From the NCBI GenBank assembly GCA_034412795.1, contig DAOUMD010000220.1, positions 1 through 64,000 on the forward strand: a stretch of DNA of 64,000 nt, in the 5' to 3' direction. The stretch's first letter is position 1, and each line of letters begins with the position of its first letter. A program made the position numbers and the translations under genes. Under the pieces are notes generated by a model, which worked only from the letters and a program-made list of their open reading frames with translations, ran no database searches and was not told the origin of the DNA. This stretch comes from JAUVPY01 sp034412795 (GTDB lineage: Bacteria; Chloroflexota; Anaerolineae; 4572-78; NAK82). Below are positions 24,894 to 34,482 of the stretch, piece by piece.

Positions 24894-27800
24894 GCAGACG
24901 TACCAACTCACGCAGGTCGTCGGTAGAAAGCTCGGTCAGCCACTGCTCGCCGCTGCCTACCACTGCCTCGGCCAGTGCTTTCTTGCTTTCGATCATCTCA
25001 TCAATCATCTCTTCCATCGTGCCCACCGTGACAAATTTGTGCACCTGCACGTTGCGCGTCTGGCCGATGCGGTAAGCGCGGTCGGTGGCCTGATCCTCCA
25101 CCGCCGGATTCCACCACCGGTCGAAGTGAAAGACGTGGTTGGCGCGGGTCAGGTTCAGGCCGGTGCCTCCTGCCTTGAGCGACAGGATAAAAATGGGCGG
25201 TCCGTGCTCGTCTTCCTGGAAGCGTTTCACCATCTGGTCTCGCTTTTTAGCTGGCACACCGCCGTGGAGAAACTGGGTCGCATGGCCCAACGCCTGGGGG
25301 AGATAGGTGCGCAGCAGGTGGCCCATCTCGGCGAATTGGGTAAAAATCAACGCTCGGCCATCTACCGAGATGATCTCTTCCAACATCTCCGTCAGGCGGG
25401 CCAGTTTGCTACTGCGCTCCCCTAGGCTGGCCATGTCGGTTTCAGCCCCGTCGGTCTGGTGCAGGTATTGGACCGGGTGGTTGCAAATCTGCTTGAGTTG
25501 CATCAGCATGCTCAGTACCAGGCCGCGTCGCTCGATGCCTTCACTTTCAGCCACCTTTCGCAACGCGTCTTGCACCACCGCCTCGTATAGCGTGGCCTGC
25601 TCCTCCGTCAGGTGGCTATAAACCTTTGTCTCTATCTTGTCGGGCAGATCCTGAATGACGCGCGGGTCGGTTTTGACGCGGCGCAGAATGAAGGGACTCA
25701 CCATCGTCTTGAGCCGTTGTGTCGCCTCCTCGTCGCCGTAGCGTTCGATGGGCAACGCGAAATCCTGGCGGAAGGCCTGGCGCGACTTCAGGTACCCCGG
25801 GTTTAGGAAGTGTATAATTGACCACAGCTCCGACAGTCGATTTTCCACCGGCGTGCCGGTCAAAGCCAGTCGAAAATCAGCGGGTAAGCGACGCACGGCC
25901 TGCGTCTGCTTGGCCGCCGGGTTCTTGATGTTTTGAGCTTCGTCCAAGACCACACCCAGCCAGGAGATGGACTGCATGGTCTCAGCGTCGCGGCGGACGA
26001 TGGCATAACTGCTGAGCACCATATCTACTTCTTGTGCGGCCTGGATGAACGCTTCGCCGCGCAAACGGTTTGGCCCCTGGTGCACCAGCGTGGTCAGCGA
26101 GGGAGCGAAGCGGTGCACCTCCCGTTCCCAGTTGGTGACCACCGAGGTAGGGCAAACCAGCAGAGTTGGGGCCGGCAGCCCGCCGCTTTCCTCTTTCTCG
26201 TGCAGCAGCATGGCGATCGTCTGGACGGTCTTGCCCAGCCCCATGTCGTCGGCCAGACAGGCGCCCAGTCCCCAGCGTCGTAGAAAGGTGAGCCAGGAGT
26301 AGCCGTAGCGCTGGTAGGGGCGCAGCACGCCTTGCAGACCGCTCGGCTGAGCCAGCTCGGTCAACTGTTCGCGTTGGGCGAATCTCTCCAGCCAATCCGC
26401 CAGCCAGCCCTCGACGGCCACATCTTCGAGGGGCAGACCGTTACCGCCGTTGCTTTCGGCGCCCAACCTCAGTTGCAGTGCCTCTTGCAGGCTGATGTCC
26501 CCCTCCTGCTGCTGTTTCTCCCAAAAGTGAATGGCGGCCTCGATCTGCTCGGAGTCCAGTTGCACCCACTGGCCACGGATTTGCACCAAAGGCGACTTGA
26601 GGGCGACCAGCGCTTTGAATTCCTCGTGTGTGAGGGGGGTGTCGCCCAATGAGATCTCCCATTGGTAGTGTACCAGGTTCTCAAAGGTCATCTTGCTCTT
26701 GGGGATGACGTCGGCGCTGGGGGCCTGAGATGGTCGCAGGCGCAAGCGCACGCCGAGTCGCGTGCCGGGCTTGTTCCACCAGGGGGGCACCAACAGGCCG
26801 AAGCCGACCTCCTCCAGCAGGGGAGCCGCTTCGCGTAGGAAGTTGTAGGCCTGTTGGGTGTCCAGGGTAAGACGCTTGGGACGGGCCGCTTTGAGACTGC
26901 CGGTGATGGGGGGAAAGAGGCGGGCGGCGTAGCCCAAACCGGCCAGTAGCTTCTCTTGCGGCTGTTCAAAGCGACGCCCCAGTCGCTTGAGGACATTGCC
27001 TCGCGTCCCCCACACCACGTCGGCGGGCACCAGCAGGCTGAGATCATCGCGCGCTTGCAACAGGTAGTGAAGTTGCCAGTCATTTACCTGGGCACTGTCG
27101 GGCTCGGAATCTGTCGAAGCTGCCGCCTGTTGGACCGGCGCTTCCAATCGAAAGGCAACCCTGAAGGCGGCATCGCCTGCCATGTGCAGGTTGCGCATCC
27201 AGGCCTGATGGCTCTGGGCCAGGACTTGCAATTGGACGGGCGACGCATCCACGCCCGGGTCATCGCTGAAAAGAGCATCCAGCCAGCGCTGAGCCGGATC
27301 GTCATTTCTGAGTGAGGTAGTTGCCAGACGGCCCCACTGGCGGGCCAGGGCGTCAACCGTCGCCTTCAAGAAAGTATCTAGCAGCATACCAGGAGACAAT
27401 AATGCTTCACTTTCCTCGGCGCGGCAGATAGGCGGCATGGCCGTTTTTAATCGCGCTAGGCGCTGGGCATCCTTTGGCCCGTCCAACACCGGCAGCCAGC
27501 GGGCGTGAAAGGTTTGCCCTGTGGCGTCGGCAGGGACCAGCACCGGCGCCAGTTTCTGCGCCGCCAGCGTTTCCAGGACCAGGGCGGCTCCCGCCCGCCA
27601 GTAGCGGAGGTCGTCGGCCAGAGTGATGTGGGACGGCAACGCTTCCGCGCTCAGCATGCCGGCGAGTGTGAGCAGGGCCGGGGCAGCCGGGAGCCACAAA
27701 CCGTGGACGTGCCAGGGGGCCAGAAATAGAGGCGTCTCCTCGTCCAGGTCCCAATCGTGTAAGAGGGTTGGGGACGGTTGGGGGCCGGTTCGGGTGCTGG

Positions 27801-28038
27801 GCAGGCGTAACGTGGCCTGGCCCGATCGAGCTTCCGCCTGCTGAATGCCGAGTTCGCTAATCTGGCCCAAGCTGCTCGGTGGCGTACAAAAGGGGTGATC
27901 CTTTGGTCTTGGCTTCTTGGCCAGCCGGCCTCGCTGCCGGGGCGGCTGCGCTGCCTCGGACGTTTCGGCCCAAAACAACACACCCCCGGTATCAGCCGGG
28001 GAACGTGGTGGTTGCCAGTGAGCGTGTAAGGTCAGCAT
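24883..28038 (-). CDS. SNF2-family DNA translocase/helicase
   Basis: 1051 residues. The C-terminal half holds the SNF2 ATPase: GACLADDMGLGKTVQTIAMLLHEK (Walker A), LLVCPTSVVTNWEREVHRF, VVLDEAQNIKNPAAKQTQAVRRL (DEAQ box), LALTGTPVENRLSELWSI, GLVLSMLMQLKQICNHP, LSLKAGGTGLNLTRANHVFHFDRWWNPAVEDQATDRAYRIGQ. The N-terminal ~480 residues are the bacterial SNF2-associated region. It and the SWIM protein probably act as a DNA-repair or transcription-recycling machine. I prefer the ATG at 28038 (GGAG upstream); an in-frame ATG at 28053 adds five residues. Confidence 0.92.
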   Translation of the reverse strand: MLTLHAHWQPPRSPADTGGVLFWAETSEAAQPPRQRGRLAKKPRPKDHPFCTPPSSLGQISELGIQQAEARSGQATLRLPSTRTGPQPSPTLLHDWDLDEETPLFLAPWHVHGLWLPAAPALLTLAGMLSAEALPSHITLADDLRYWRAGAALVLETLAAQKLAPVLVPADATGQTFHARWLPVLDGPKDAQRLARLKTAMPPICRAEESEALLSPGMLLDTFLKATVDALARQWGRLATTSLRNDDPAQRWLDALFSDDPGVDASPVQLQVLAQSHQAWMRNLHMAGDAAFRVAFRLEAPVQQAAASTDSEPDSAQVNDWQLHYLLQARDDLSLLVPADVVWGTRGNVLKRLGRRFEQPQEKLLAGLGYAARLFPPITGSLKAARPKRLTLDTQQAYNFLREAAPLLEEVGFGLLVPPWWNKPGTRLGVRLRLRPSQAPSADVIPKSKMTFENLVHYQWEISLGDTPLTHEEFKALVALKSPLVQIRGQWVQLDSEQIEAAIHFWEKQQQEGDISLQEALQLRLGAESNGGNGLPLEDVAVEGWLADWLERFAQREQLTELAQPSGLQGVLRPYQRYGYSWLTFLRRWGLGACLADDMGLGKTVQTIAMLLHEKEESGGLPAPTLLVCPTSVVTNWEREVHRFAPSLTTLVHQGPNRLRGEAFIQAAQEVDMVLSSYAIVRRDAETMQSISWLGVVLDEAQNIKNPAAKQTQAVRRLPADFRLALTGTPVENRLSELWSIIHFLNPGYLKSRQAFRQDFALPIERYGDEEATQRLKTMVSPFILRRVKTDPRVIQDLPDKIETKVYSHLTEEQATLYEAVVQDALRKVAESEGIERRGLVLSMLMQLKQICNHPVQYLHQTDGAETDMASLGERSSKLARLTEMLEEIISVDGRALIFTQFAEMGHLLRTYLPQALGHATQFLHGGVPAKKRDQMVKRFQEDEHGPPIFILSLKAGGTGLNLTRANHVFHFDRWWNPAVEDQATDRAYRIGQTRNVQVHKFVTVGTMEEMIDEMIESKKALAEAVVGSGEQWLTELSTDDLRELVRLRRQ

Positions 28039-28065
28039 TTGTGCACTCCACATGGATCAATTTAC

Positions 28066-28227
28066 TTACCTAACTTCTTCCCAGAATAGCTGTTCCAAGT
28101 CTGACCACCGCCCGCGCTCGATGGCCGACAGATCCTCGCTGTTCCACCCTATCACCTTACGTAGGAATGAACCAACTCGGATAGGATTGATACGCTTGCG
28201 TAATTCAAGTGTTTGATTATTTGCCAT
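28066..28227 (-). CDS. Small hypothetical protein
   Basis: 53 residues (MANNQTLELRKRINPIRVGSFLRKVIGWNSEDLSAIERGRWSDLEQLFWEEVR) split here as seen: basic first half, acidic aromatic second half. Its ATG lies 11 bases inside the end of the preceding small gene, a typical coupled arrangement. The two-gene layout resembles a toxin-antitoxin module, but no toxin fold is recognisable. It ends just before the SNF2 gene. Confidence 0.45.
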   Translation of the reverse strand: MANNQTLELRKRINPIRVGSFLRKVIGWNSEDLSAIERGRWSDLEQLFWEEVR

Positions 28228-28477
28228 AGCGTTCCCGGTAGGCGTGCCGTTGGGCTTCTTCGATGAGGGCATCTAGATCCTCTTCCTCGTGGATTCCACG
28301 TTCCTCCGCTTCCTGGCCCAGGCTGGCGACCAGGTGACGCAGCACATCTTCAGCTTTTACTTTGAGCGTGACCGATGCCTTGGAGATCAAGATGCCCCCC
28401 ATCAGGGGATGTAGTGCGACGTAGTTTTCTGGTTCGATGCCCAGCTCAGTATAGGCCAAGCTCGCAGTGATTGTCAA
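28217..28477 (-). CDS. Small hypothetical protein, antitoxin-like tail
   Basis: 86 residues from a TTG at 28477; a stop codon lies two codons upstream, so the start must be here or further in. The last part (EEEDLDALIEEAQRHAYRERYGK) resembles the C-terminal helix of type II antitoxins, while the first part reads as short strands (ENYVALHPLMGGILISKASVTLKVKAEDVLRHLV). It overlaps the following small gene by 11 bases. Function unproven. Confidence 0.5.
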   Translation of the reverse strand: MTITASLAYTELGIEPENYVALHPLMGGILISKASVTLKVKAEDVLRHLVASLGQEAEERGIHEEEDLDALIEEAQRHAYRERYGK

Positions 28478-28588
28478 ACTTCAAGTTTCTTTGGGTGAAA
28501 CAAGTGGCGTGATTTAGGTCGAGTTTGGCTTATTCTACCTCCGCTACCAATGATCAACTAAGGATCGCCCGGTCTCTTAAAAACAGAT

Positions 28589-28660
28589 AGCCTGGCGATC
28601 TTCGATTCATAGCGAGTCACTTCTCTACGTAGGGTTCTGAGAACCGAAGACCGCCAGGCT
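28589..28660 (-). terminator. Terminator of the maltooligosaccharide operon
   Basis: On the minus strand AGCCTGGCGGTCTTCG (28660-28645) pairs with CGAAGATCGCCAGGCT (28604-28589) and is followed by ATCTGTTTTTAAG. It lies 55 bases beyond the lacI-type stop codon. The stem shares its core with the tRNA terminator at 5390-5430. Confidence 0.75.
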
Positions 28661-28714
28661 TGTCATTTCTGCGCGGCCTGTTTGGGTTCAATGATAATCA
28701 AGACATTCCATTTA

Positions 28715-29764
28715 TCACTGAGATCCGGGGCTGCTAGCCGGTGGGCACGCCGACTTTCGCACAATCAATTTTGTTGGCAAGACATGATGAGTAGGGTCAA
28801 GTCTGTCTTCTATATAGTTCAACAAGATTTCGGCCGCCAGTTTGCCTTTTTTGCGTCGTGGTTGCGCGATTGTGGTTAGCGGCGGATTCACCAGTGCCGC
28901 CGAGGGGATATCGTCAAAACCAACGATTGAAACATCATTTGGTACACGGACGCCTGCTTCATGAGCCGCATTCATTGCCCCAATAGCAATGATATCGGCC
29001 ATAGCCACAATTGCGGTTGGGCGTTGCCGGGTTTTCCATACATTGTGAAAGCCGGTTTTCCCCCCTTGTTCTGTGCACATACACTCCACCAAACGAACCC
29101 GGCGCCCATCAAGTGACAGGCCGAACTCTTCCATTGCCGCCAGGTACCCCTTCATCCGTAAGCGCAGTGTCCCTGCATATTCATGGTAGTGACAATGCTT
29201 ACCGGATCGAATGGCCAGGATTGCAATATCACGATGCCCCATTTCTAGCATATTGCTCATCACAGCTCTAGCCCCATCTTCGTCATCAATATTGACCGCA
29301 GGCATCCCTTCTATAGGATCACTGTCGACCGTCACGAAAGGCACCCCCCGCTGGCGCAGCACCACCATCGTGTCCTTAAACTCCTCCAGTCCCAAAGTCA
29401 GGAACCCATCTACAGCCGCGTTGACGATAGCCCGTCTAATACTGCCTTTCAGAGGTGGCACGATCATTAATGACAGACTTGCTGTGGTGCAAACTTCCCC
29501 AACCCCTTCCAGGAACCCAGGTATAAATGGGTTGCGGATAATATCAGGGATGGGTTGTGGTACCAGTATCCCGATTGCGCCGGTGCGCCCGCTTCTCATG
29601 CTACGCGCAACCGGGTCAGGTGTGTATCCAAGCTCTTCGGCTACAGAGAGGATGTGTTTTAAGGTCGTTTCTGATATGCGACTTGGATTGTTAAAAGCAA
29701 ATGAGACTGCCGTCCTTGAGACGCCAGCCTTCAGAGCAATTTCTTTGATAGTAACTCTTGCCAT
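28715..29764 (-). CDS. LacI-family transcriptional regulator
   Basis: 349 residues. VTIKEIALKAGVSRTAVSFAFNNPSRISETTLKHILSVAEELGYTPDPVARSMRSGRTGAIGILVP is a full LacI helix-turn-helix plus hinge. The rest is a periplasmic-binding-protein-like sensor ending AQPRRKKGKLAAEILLNYIE. The ATG overlaps the amylase stop as TGATG. As last gene of the sugar operon it probably represses its own operon at the palindrome 34719-34730 and responds to a maltooligosaccharide or related sugar. Confidence 0.92.
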   Translation of the reverse strand: MARVTIKEIALKAGVSRTAVSFAFNNPSRISETTLKHILSVAEELGYTPDPVARSMRSGRTGAIGILVPQPIPDIIRNPFIPGFLEGVGEVCTTASLSLMIVPPLKGSIRRAIVNAAVDGFLTLGLEEFKDTMVVLRQRGVPFVTVDSDPIEGMPAVNIDDEDGARAVMSNMLEMGHRDIAILAIRSGKHCHYHEYAGTLRLRMKGYLAAMEEFGLSLDGRRVRLVECMCTEQGGKTGFHNVWKTRQRPTAIVAMADIIAIGAMNAAHEAGVRVPNDVSIVGFDDIPSAALVNPPLTTIAQPRRKKGKLAAEILLNYIEDRLDPTHHVLPTKLIVRKSACPPASSPGSQ

Positions 29765-31179
29765 CACGCCTCCCTGGTGTCCGTTTCGCCCACTGAAAAG
29801 AGGACAAGGGCTGTCTTGGACAGCATATTTTCGATTAGCAAGTGACCTTCATTATAAGTGAAGACCTTACCTGTAAACAAGTCCCGCCACTGCTTGCTCG
29901 ACACTGTCCCCCGAGGTAGTGGCACTTTCACATCCTGGCGTTTTTCCCGAGGGTTAACGATCACGATCACTTCGTCCTGATCCCAATACCGCCGATACGC
30001 GTATATCCCATTGAATACCCATAATTTTTCAAATGTTCCTGATCGTAAGGCTGGATGTTCGTGGCGCGCGCGAATGAGGAGACGGTAAACGTTTAAAATC
30101 CTGGTATTCCATTCCCTATCATCCCAAATCATGCATCTTCTGCAATCTGGATCATTCTCCCCAGTCAATCCGATCTCATCCCCGTAAAAGATCATTGGAG
30201 TGCCTGTAGTTGTAAACATAGTGGCAATAGCCAAAACCATCCGATCGACATCGTTGTCGCAAAGCGTGAGTAGACGTGGAGTGTCATGACTGTCCAGAAG
30301 ATTAAGATGGAAGGGAGCCGAAGGACCATACATATCCAGTAATCTAGAGTTTACATAATCAAAATCCTCCGCATCCATCGTTGCGCGTACGCAATAATCA
30401 AGAATGTAATCACGGAGCGGATAGTTCATGATGCCATCGCAGGTGTCACCTTCTAGCCAGGGCGAAGGCTCGCGCCAGATTTCCGCAACGATATAGGCGT
30501 CAGGCTTAATCCGCTTCACCACATCGCGGAAGATGCGCCAGAAGTCCAAAGAGATTTTCCAGGGGACGTCCAGTCGCCAACCATCAATACCACATTCGTG
30601 AAGCCAATAGGTTGATACTTTAAGTAGATAATCCCGCACCTCTGGGTTTGAAACGTTAAGTTTGGGCAGATATCCGACTTCACCACAGGTTTGATAGTTG
30701 GGTGGGTCTTTGCATATCGGAAAGGAGGTTGGATAAAACCACCGTGTATATTTGGACAGGGCTCCCTTGCTCATCACATCTTCGAAGGCCCAGAAGCCGT
30801 CACCGCAGTGGTTAAAAACCGCGTCCAAGATAACTCGTATACCCCTGCTGTGACATACATCTACTAGCTTACGCAGGAGCCCGTTAGTGCCGAAAGCTGG
30901 ATCTACTGATAGATAATCATTAGTATCATATTTGTGGTTGGAGCGCGCCCTAAAGATGGGGGTCAGATAGAGTGCAGTAACTCCCAAGTCCTCCAAATAT
31001 GGCAGATGATCCAATATACCCTGTAAATTACCGCCCAAGAAATTCTCACGCGTCGGTGCCGACCCCCAGGAAACTAACCCAGAGGGATCATTTGCCGGCT
31101 CTCCTCTGGCAAATCGGTCTGGGAAAATCTGGTAAAACACGGCGTCTTTAACCCAATCGGGAGCAGTGTAGGATATCAT
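29764..31179 (-). CDS. GH13 alpha-amylase / cyclomaltodextrinase-like hydrolase
   Basis: 471 residues. Conserved GH13 regions: VILDAVFNHCG (I), GWRLDVPWKI with nucleophile Asp (II), YIVAEIWRE with acid Glu (III) and NLLDSHDTPR (IV). The start AVFYQIFPDRFARG is typical of neopullulanase/cyclomaltodextrinase-type enzymes, but the N-terminal CBM34 domain they usually carry is absent. There is no signal peptide, so it acts in the cytoplasm on imported oligosaccharides. The ATG at 31179 has GAGG upstream; a TTG at 31188 is possible. It lies between the transporter genes and the regulator. Confidence 0.92.
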   Translation of the reverse strand: MISYTAPDWVKDAVFYQIFPDRFARGEPANDPSGLVSWGSAPTRENFLGGNLQGILDHLPYLEDLGVTALYLTPIFRARSNHKYDTNDYLSVDPAFGTNGLLRKLVDVCHSRGIRVILDAVFNHCGDGFWAFEDVMSKGALSKYTRWFYPTSFPICKDPPNYQTCGEVGYLPKLNVSNPEVRDYLLKVSTYWLHECGIDGWRLDVPWKISLDFWRIFRDVVKRIKPDAYIVAEIWREPSPWLEGDTCDGIMNYPLRDYILDYCVRATMDAEDFDYVNSRLLDMYGPSAPFHLNLLDSHDTPRLLTLCDNDVDRMVLAIATMFTTTGTPMIFYGDEIGLTGENDPDCRRCMIWDDREWNTRILNVYRLLIRARHEHPALRSGTFEKLWVFNGIYAYRRYWDQDEVIVIVNPREKRQDVKVPLPRGTVSSKQWRDLFTGKVFTYNEGHLLIENMLSKTALVLFSVGETDTREA

Positions 31180-31215
31180 GGTGGTCAAAACCTCATTTCA
31201 ATTAGGGTGGTGAAG

Positions 31216-32103
31216 TCAGGCTTTCAGCCCGGTGCGTGACAGGCCAGAGATGAACTGTTTTTGTGCTGCCAGGAAAAGCAGAATCGGGGGGATGGTTGCC
31301 ATAACAGTTCCTGCCATCCAATAAGTCCATTCGGTCAGATAGCGACCGTTAAAGGCCTGTAAGCCAGTCTGAATTACCCGCATGTTAGTATTGTTGGCGA
31401 CGAGAAGAGGCCAAAGAAAGTCATTCCAGATGAACAAGAAGCTGAAGATCGCTACGGTCAGAACAGTCGGTCGGCTCATAGGCATGACCACCCGCCAGAG
31501 CACGCCCCAGTGTGTGCAACCGTCAATGCGTGCCGCGTCAAGGTAGTCATGCGGTATTGCAATAAAGGCCTGGCGCAGGAGCAGTATGGCGAACGCATCC
31601 ACCATGCGGGGCACGATGAGCGCCTGAAAAGTATTGAACCACTGCAAATCTCGAATGATGAGGTATAGCGGAATTACGATGGCAAAAAAAGGAATCATCA
31701 TTGTGGAAAGGTAGAGAATGAAGAGGATGTCACGACCCTTGAACCTCAAGTACGCGAACGCGTAGGCAGCCATCCCCCCGATGATGATACGCGACAACAC
31801 GACAGTTACCGCCACGACCGCTGTGTTGAGATAATAACGGGCAAAGGGAGCACCCTCCCAGGCCTTTTGATAGTTCGAAAAATCAAACGTCACTGGGTAC
31901 AAGTAGGGGGGATCCCCGATATGACCTCTCTCTTTCAATGATCCTGTGATCATCCACATGTATGGTGCCACAACTATCAAGGCTATGGAGAGTAGGATCA
32001 GCACCAGGGCCAGGTTCGTCACCATCTTCTGTCGGCTCAGGAAACCGGGGTGGCGATATGGGGTTGTGACCTGCGTCATTGGCGTGCGGAGCCGCGTATG
32101 CAT
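31216..32103 (-). CDS. Carbohydrate ABC permease, MalG-like
   Basis: 295 residues with six predicted membrane spans. The EAA loop is DAARIDGCTHWGVLWRVVMPMSRP, contacting the ATPase, and the C-terminus ends KQFISGLSRTGLKA as in the MalG family. The ATG at 32103 comes three bases after the MalF-like stop; a frame reaching 32142 would overlap that gene. No ATPase gene is in this operon, so a shared MsiK/MalK-type ATPase encoded elsewhere is probably used. Confidence 0.92.
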   Translation of the reverse strand: MHTRLRTPMTQVTTPYRHPGFLSRQKMVTNLALVLILLSIALIVVAPYMWMITGSLKERGHIGDPPYLYPVTFDFSNYQKAWEGAPFARYYLNTAVVAVTVVLSRIIIGGMAAYAFAYLRFKGRDILFILYLSTMMIPFFAIVIPLYLIIRDLQWFNTFQALIVPRMVDAFAILLLRQAFIAIPHDYLDAARIDGCTHWGVLWRVVMPMSRPTVLTVAIFSFLFIWNDFLWPLLVANNTNMRVIQTGLQAFNGRYLTEWTYWMAGTVMATIPPILLFLAAQKQFISGLSRTGLKA

Positions 32104-32105
32104 TA

Positions 32106-33005
32106 TTACACCTCGCTTGAACCGAACCCGACAAAGCGCCACTGAAGAATGGTGACGGCAGTTATGATTAGCAGCGTGACCACGGCAATCGTCGCGCCGG
32201 TACCCATTTTGAAGTAGGTAAAGGCATCGGTATACAAGAAAACCCCAATGACATTCGTGGAATCCGCCGGGCCGCCTCTGGTCATTACCAGAACCTGGTC
32301 GAAGACTAGAAAGGAGTCGATCAAGCCCAAGGTCACCAGCATGATGGTGGTCGGGGCCAGCAGAGGCACAGTGATGGACAAAAGGGATCGCCAGGCGCCT
32401 GCGCCGTCAACTTGGGCGCTCTCATAATACTCCTGTGGAATGGCCTGCAATGCAGCCAGATATATAATCACCGTAAATCCCACCCGCTTCCAGATGCCAA
32501 GCGTCATAATTGTTGGCAACGCCCAGTGAGTGTCCGACAACCAGTTTGGTCCATAGATGTGGAAGTTGCGCAAGAATGTGTTCACGTATCCAAAACTGGG
32601 GTTGAAGAGCAGGATCCACACCATTGCGGCTGCTACTGTTGGGGTTACAGTCGGGAGGAAATACAAGACGCGCCATATCGATTTAACCATCAACCAGCGA
32701 TGATTGAGTGCGACCGCCAGTAAAAAGCCGATTCCAATGCTTGCCGCGGTAACCACAGCAGCATAGGTGAAAGTTACTCGGAGAGAATTCCAGAATCGAG
32801 CATTGGTAAAAAGCTTGATGTAATTTTCGAAACCGGTGAATGCCGGTCCGACAGCCAGGCTATCCCACTTGAAAAAGCTGAGCCTGATAGCCTCAAGCAT
32901 AGGATAGAAATAAAAGACCGCAAATAGCAGTATGGAGGGCAACAGAAAAAGGAGGGCCACTGGGAAATCTCCCCATTGTCGTTTCTCGCTTAAGGTTTGT
33001 CTCAT
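32106..33005 (-). CDS. Carbohydrate ABC permease, MalF-like
   Basis: 299 residues with six predicted spans and the EAA loop SAQVDGAGAWRSLLSITVPLLAPT. The N-terminus (VALLFLLPSILLFAVFYFYPMLEAIRLSFF) is the standard start of CUT1-family sugar permeases. AGGAG stands before the ATG. It pairs with the MalG-like gene directly downstream; the binding protein gene is upstream, separated by a hairpin. Confidence 0.92.
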   Translation of the reverse strand: MRQTLSEKRQWGDFPVALLFLLPSILLFAVFYFYPMLEAIRLSFFKWDSLAVGPAFTGFENYIKLFTNARFWNSLRVTFTYAAVVTAASIGIGFLLAVALNHRWLMVKSIWRVLYFLPTVTPTVAAAMVWILLFNPSFGYVNTFLRNFHIYGPNWLSDTHWALPTIMTLGIWKRVGFTVIIYLAALQAIPQEYYESAQVDGAGAWRSLLSITVPLLAPTTIMLVTLGLIDSFLVFDQVLVMTRGGPADSTNVIGVFLYTDAFTYFKMGTGATIAVVTLLIITAVTILQWRFVGFGSSEV

Positions 33006-33070
33006 TGTTATTGCTCTCCTCTAAGTGGATGCGCTAGCTTACCGGATGCTCTTATTCCCACAACTCGGAT

Positions 33071-33108
33071 CCAAGGCAGCGGAACGCTTCCATTGTCCGC
33101 TGCCTTGG
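33071..33108 (-). terminator. Intercistronic hairpin between binding protein and permease
   Basis: A perfect 13-bp stem (CCAAGGCAGCGGA 33071-33083 with 33096-33108) with a 12-base loop and no T-run. Such hairpins after binding-protein genes commonly protect the upstream message or reduce read-through, which gives more binding protein than permease. The Dpp-type operon at 61027 has the same arrangement. Confidence 0.7.
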
Positions 33109-33125
33109 AAATGCGTCGAGCGTAG

Positions 33126-34442
33126 TTACTCTGACTGGCTCAAAATTTCATTGACGGCCTCTTCGGCTACTGCCAGGGCCTCCTCCGGTGAAACCTGTCC
33201 TAAGTAGGCTTTCTGGATTTCCCGTGAGAAAGCATCCGATATCTGATTATACAAGGGAGTCGCGGGCCTCGCATGTGCAAAAGCCATGCCTTCGACGAAA
33301 GGCAGCATACGCGGCTCGGTCTCGTTCACCCATTTCAGATAGTCCGGGTTTTCCCCGACGGATTCGAGGACAGGCATGAAGCCAGTCTCTTTATCCCACC
33401 GCAACTGGGTTTCCGTGCTGGTCAGGAACTTAATGAACTCCCAATCTGCTTCTTTGTGGGCTGAATTCTTGAACACGATAAGGCGCTCGCCTCCCACATT
33501 ACTGGCCGTCGTACCTCCGGCCGGAGCCGGAACGGAAGCAATACCCCACTCAAATGGGGCGTCCTTCCGGTATCCAAAGAGCCAGGAACCATCCAATTGC
33601 ATGCAAGCCTTCGCGTCGCCGAAGGCTCCCCACGGACCAGGTATAGAGCCATTACCCTGCAGCATATCGGAGACGAAGGTCAGAGCATCCAGGCCCTCAG
33701 GCGTATTAAAGGCGGCCTTGGTGTTGTCGGCGTTCAGGAACTCGCCTCCTGCAGCCCAAAGCCAGACCTGGAACTGCCAGGTAATGCCTTCACCGGTGGG
33801 TTGGGTATAAAACTCGAATCCTACCACTCCGCTGTCTGGATCGGAGCACTTCTCGGCCAACTCTTTCATCTCGTCCCACGTCGTCGGTGGCTTCTCTGGG
33901 TCTAGACCGGCTTTGGCAAACAGGTCTTTGTTCCAGATCAATTGCATGTTGTTTGCGCTCATGGGCAGGCCGTAGCGCTCGCCATCTATAACGTCGTAGT
34001 CCGTTAGCATTGGATAGAAGTCATCAATATTGAATTGGCTGTCTGCCTTTGCATAGTCATCCAGTGGCTGGAGAGCACCATCCGAAACATATTCTGGCAC
34101 CCAGATCAAGTCGACCGCGGCCACATCCGGGGTTGTGCCAGCCAGGATCGACGTCTTGAGTAGCGTTTTGTATTCGTCGTAGCTGGGCTGAACGACAGCT
34201 TGGACCTGGATATTGGGGTGCTCCTCATTGAATTGGTTAATCAGCTCGTCGATCAGTTCGGCATTTTTCTTGTCGTACTGATGCCAAAAGGTCAACTCGA
34301 CGACGTCTGCTTCCACATTCGCGGTGTCAGAGTCTGGTGCGGGGGTAGCTGCTGGTTGGGCAGGCTGCACCGTAGTGCAGGCGCTCACGGCCAGTGTTAG
34401 CAGGACGAACAGGCTGAACAGGGCAATAATTTTGGCTTTCAT
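33126..34442 (-). CDS. Extracellular sugar-binding lipoprotein (CUT1 family)
   Basis: 438 residues. MKAKIIALFSLFVLLTLAVSACTT gives a lipobox with Cys near residue 22, then a Pro/Ala/Thr linker (QPAQPAATPAPDSDTA). The mature part is a family 1 solute-binding protein: ELTFWHQYDKKNAELIDELINQFNEEHPNIQV, DVAAVDLIWVPEYV, NNMQLIWNKDLFAKAGLDPEKPPTTWDEM. Predicted ligand is a maltooligosaccharide because of the adjacent amylase. The ATG at 34442 is preferred over the one at 34448, which abuts AGGAGG with no spacer. First gene of the operon. Confidence 0.92.
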   Translation of the reverse strand: MKAKIIALFSLFVLLTLAVSACTTVQPAQPAATPAPDSDTANVEADVVELTFWHQYDKKNAELIDELINQFNEEHPNIQVQAVVQPSYDEYKTLLKTSILAGTTPDVAAVDLIWVPEYVSDGALQPLDDYAKADSQFNIDDFYPMLTDYDVIDGERYGLPMSANNMQLIWNKDLFAKAGLDPEKPPTTWDEMKELAEKCSDPDSGVVGFEFYTQPTGEGITWQFQVWLWAAGGEFLNADNTKAAFNTPEGLDALTFVSDMLQGNGSIPGPWGAFGDAKACMQLDGSWLFGYRKDAPFEWGIASVPAPAGGTTASNVGGERLIVFKNSAHKEADWEFIKFLTSTETQLRWDKETGFMPVLESVGENPDYLKWVNETEPRMLPFVEGMAFAHARPATPLYNQISDAFSREIQKAYLGQVSPEEALAVAEEAVNEILSQSE

Positions 34443-34482
34443 GGCCATCCTCCTGGGGAGAGAATAGGTCGCTCATTGGCGA

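Noticed and set aside
28066..28477. Toxin-antitoxin module
   Set aside because: The overlap and sizes fit, but neither protein shows a toxin fold, so both are left as hypothetical.
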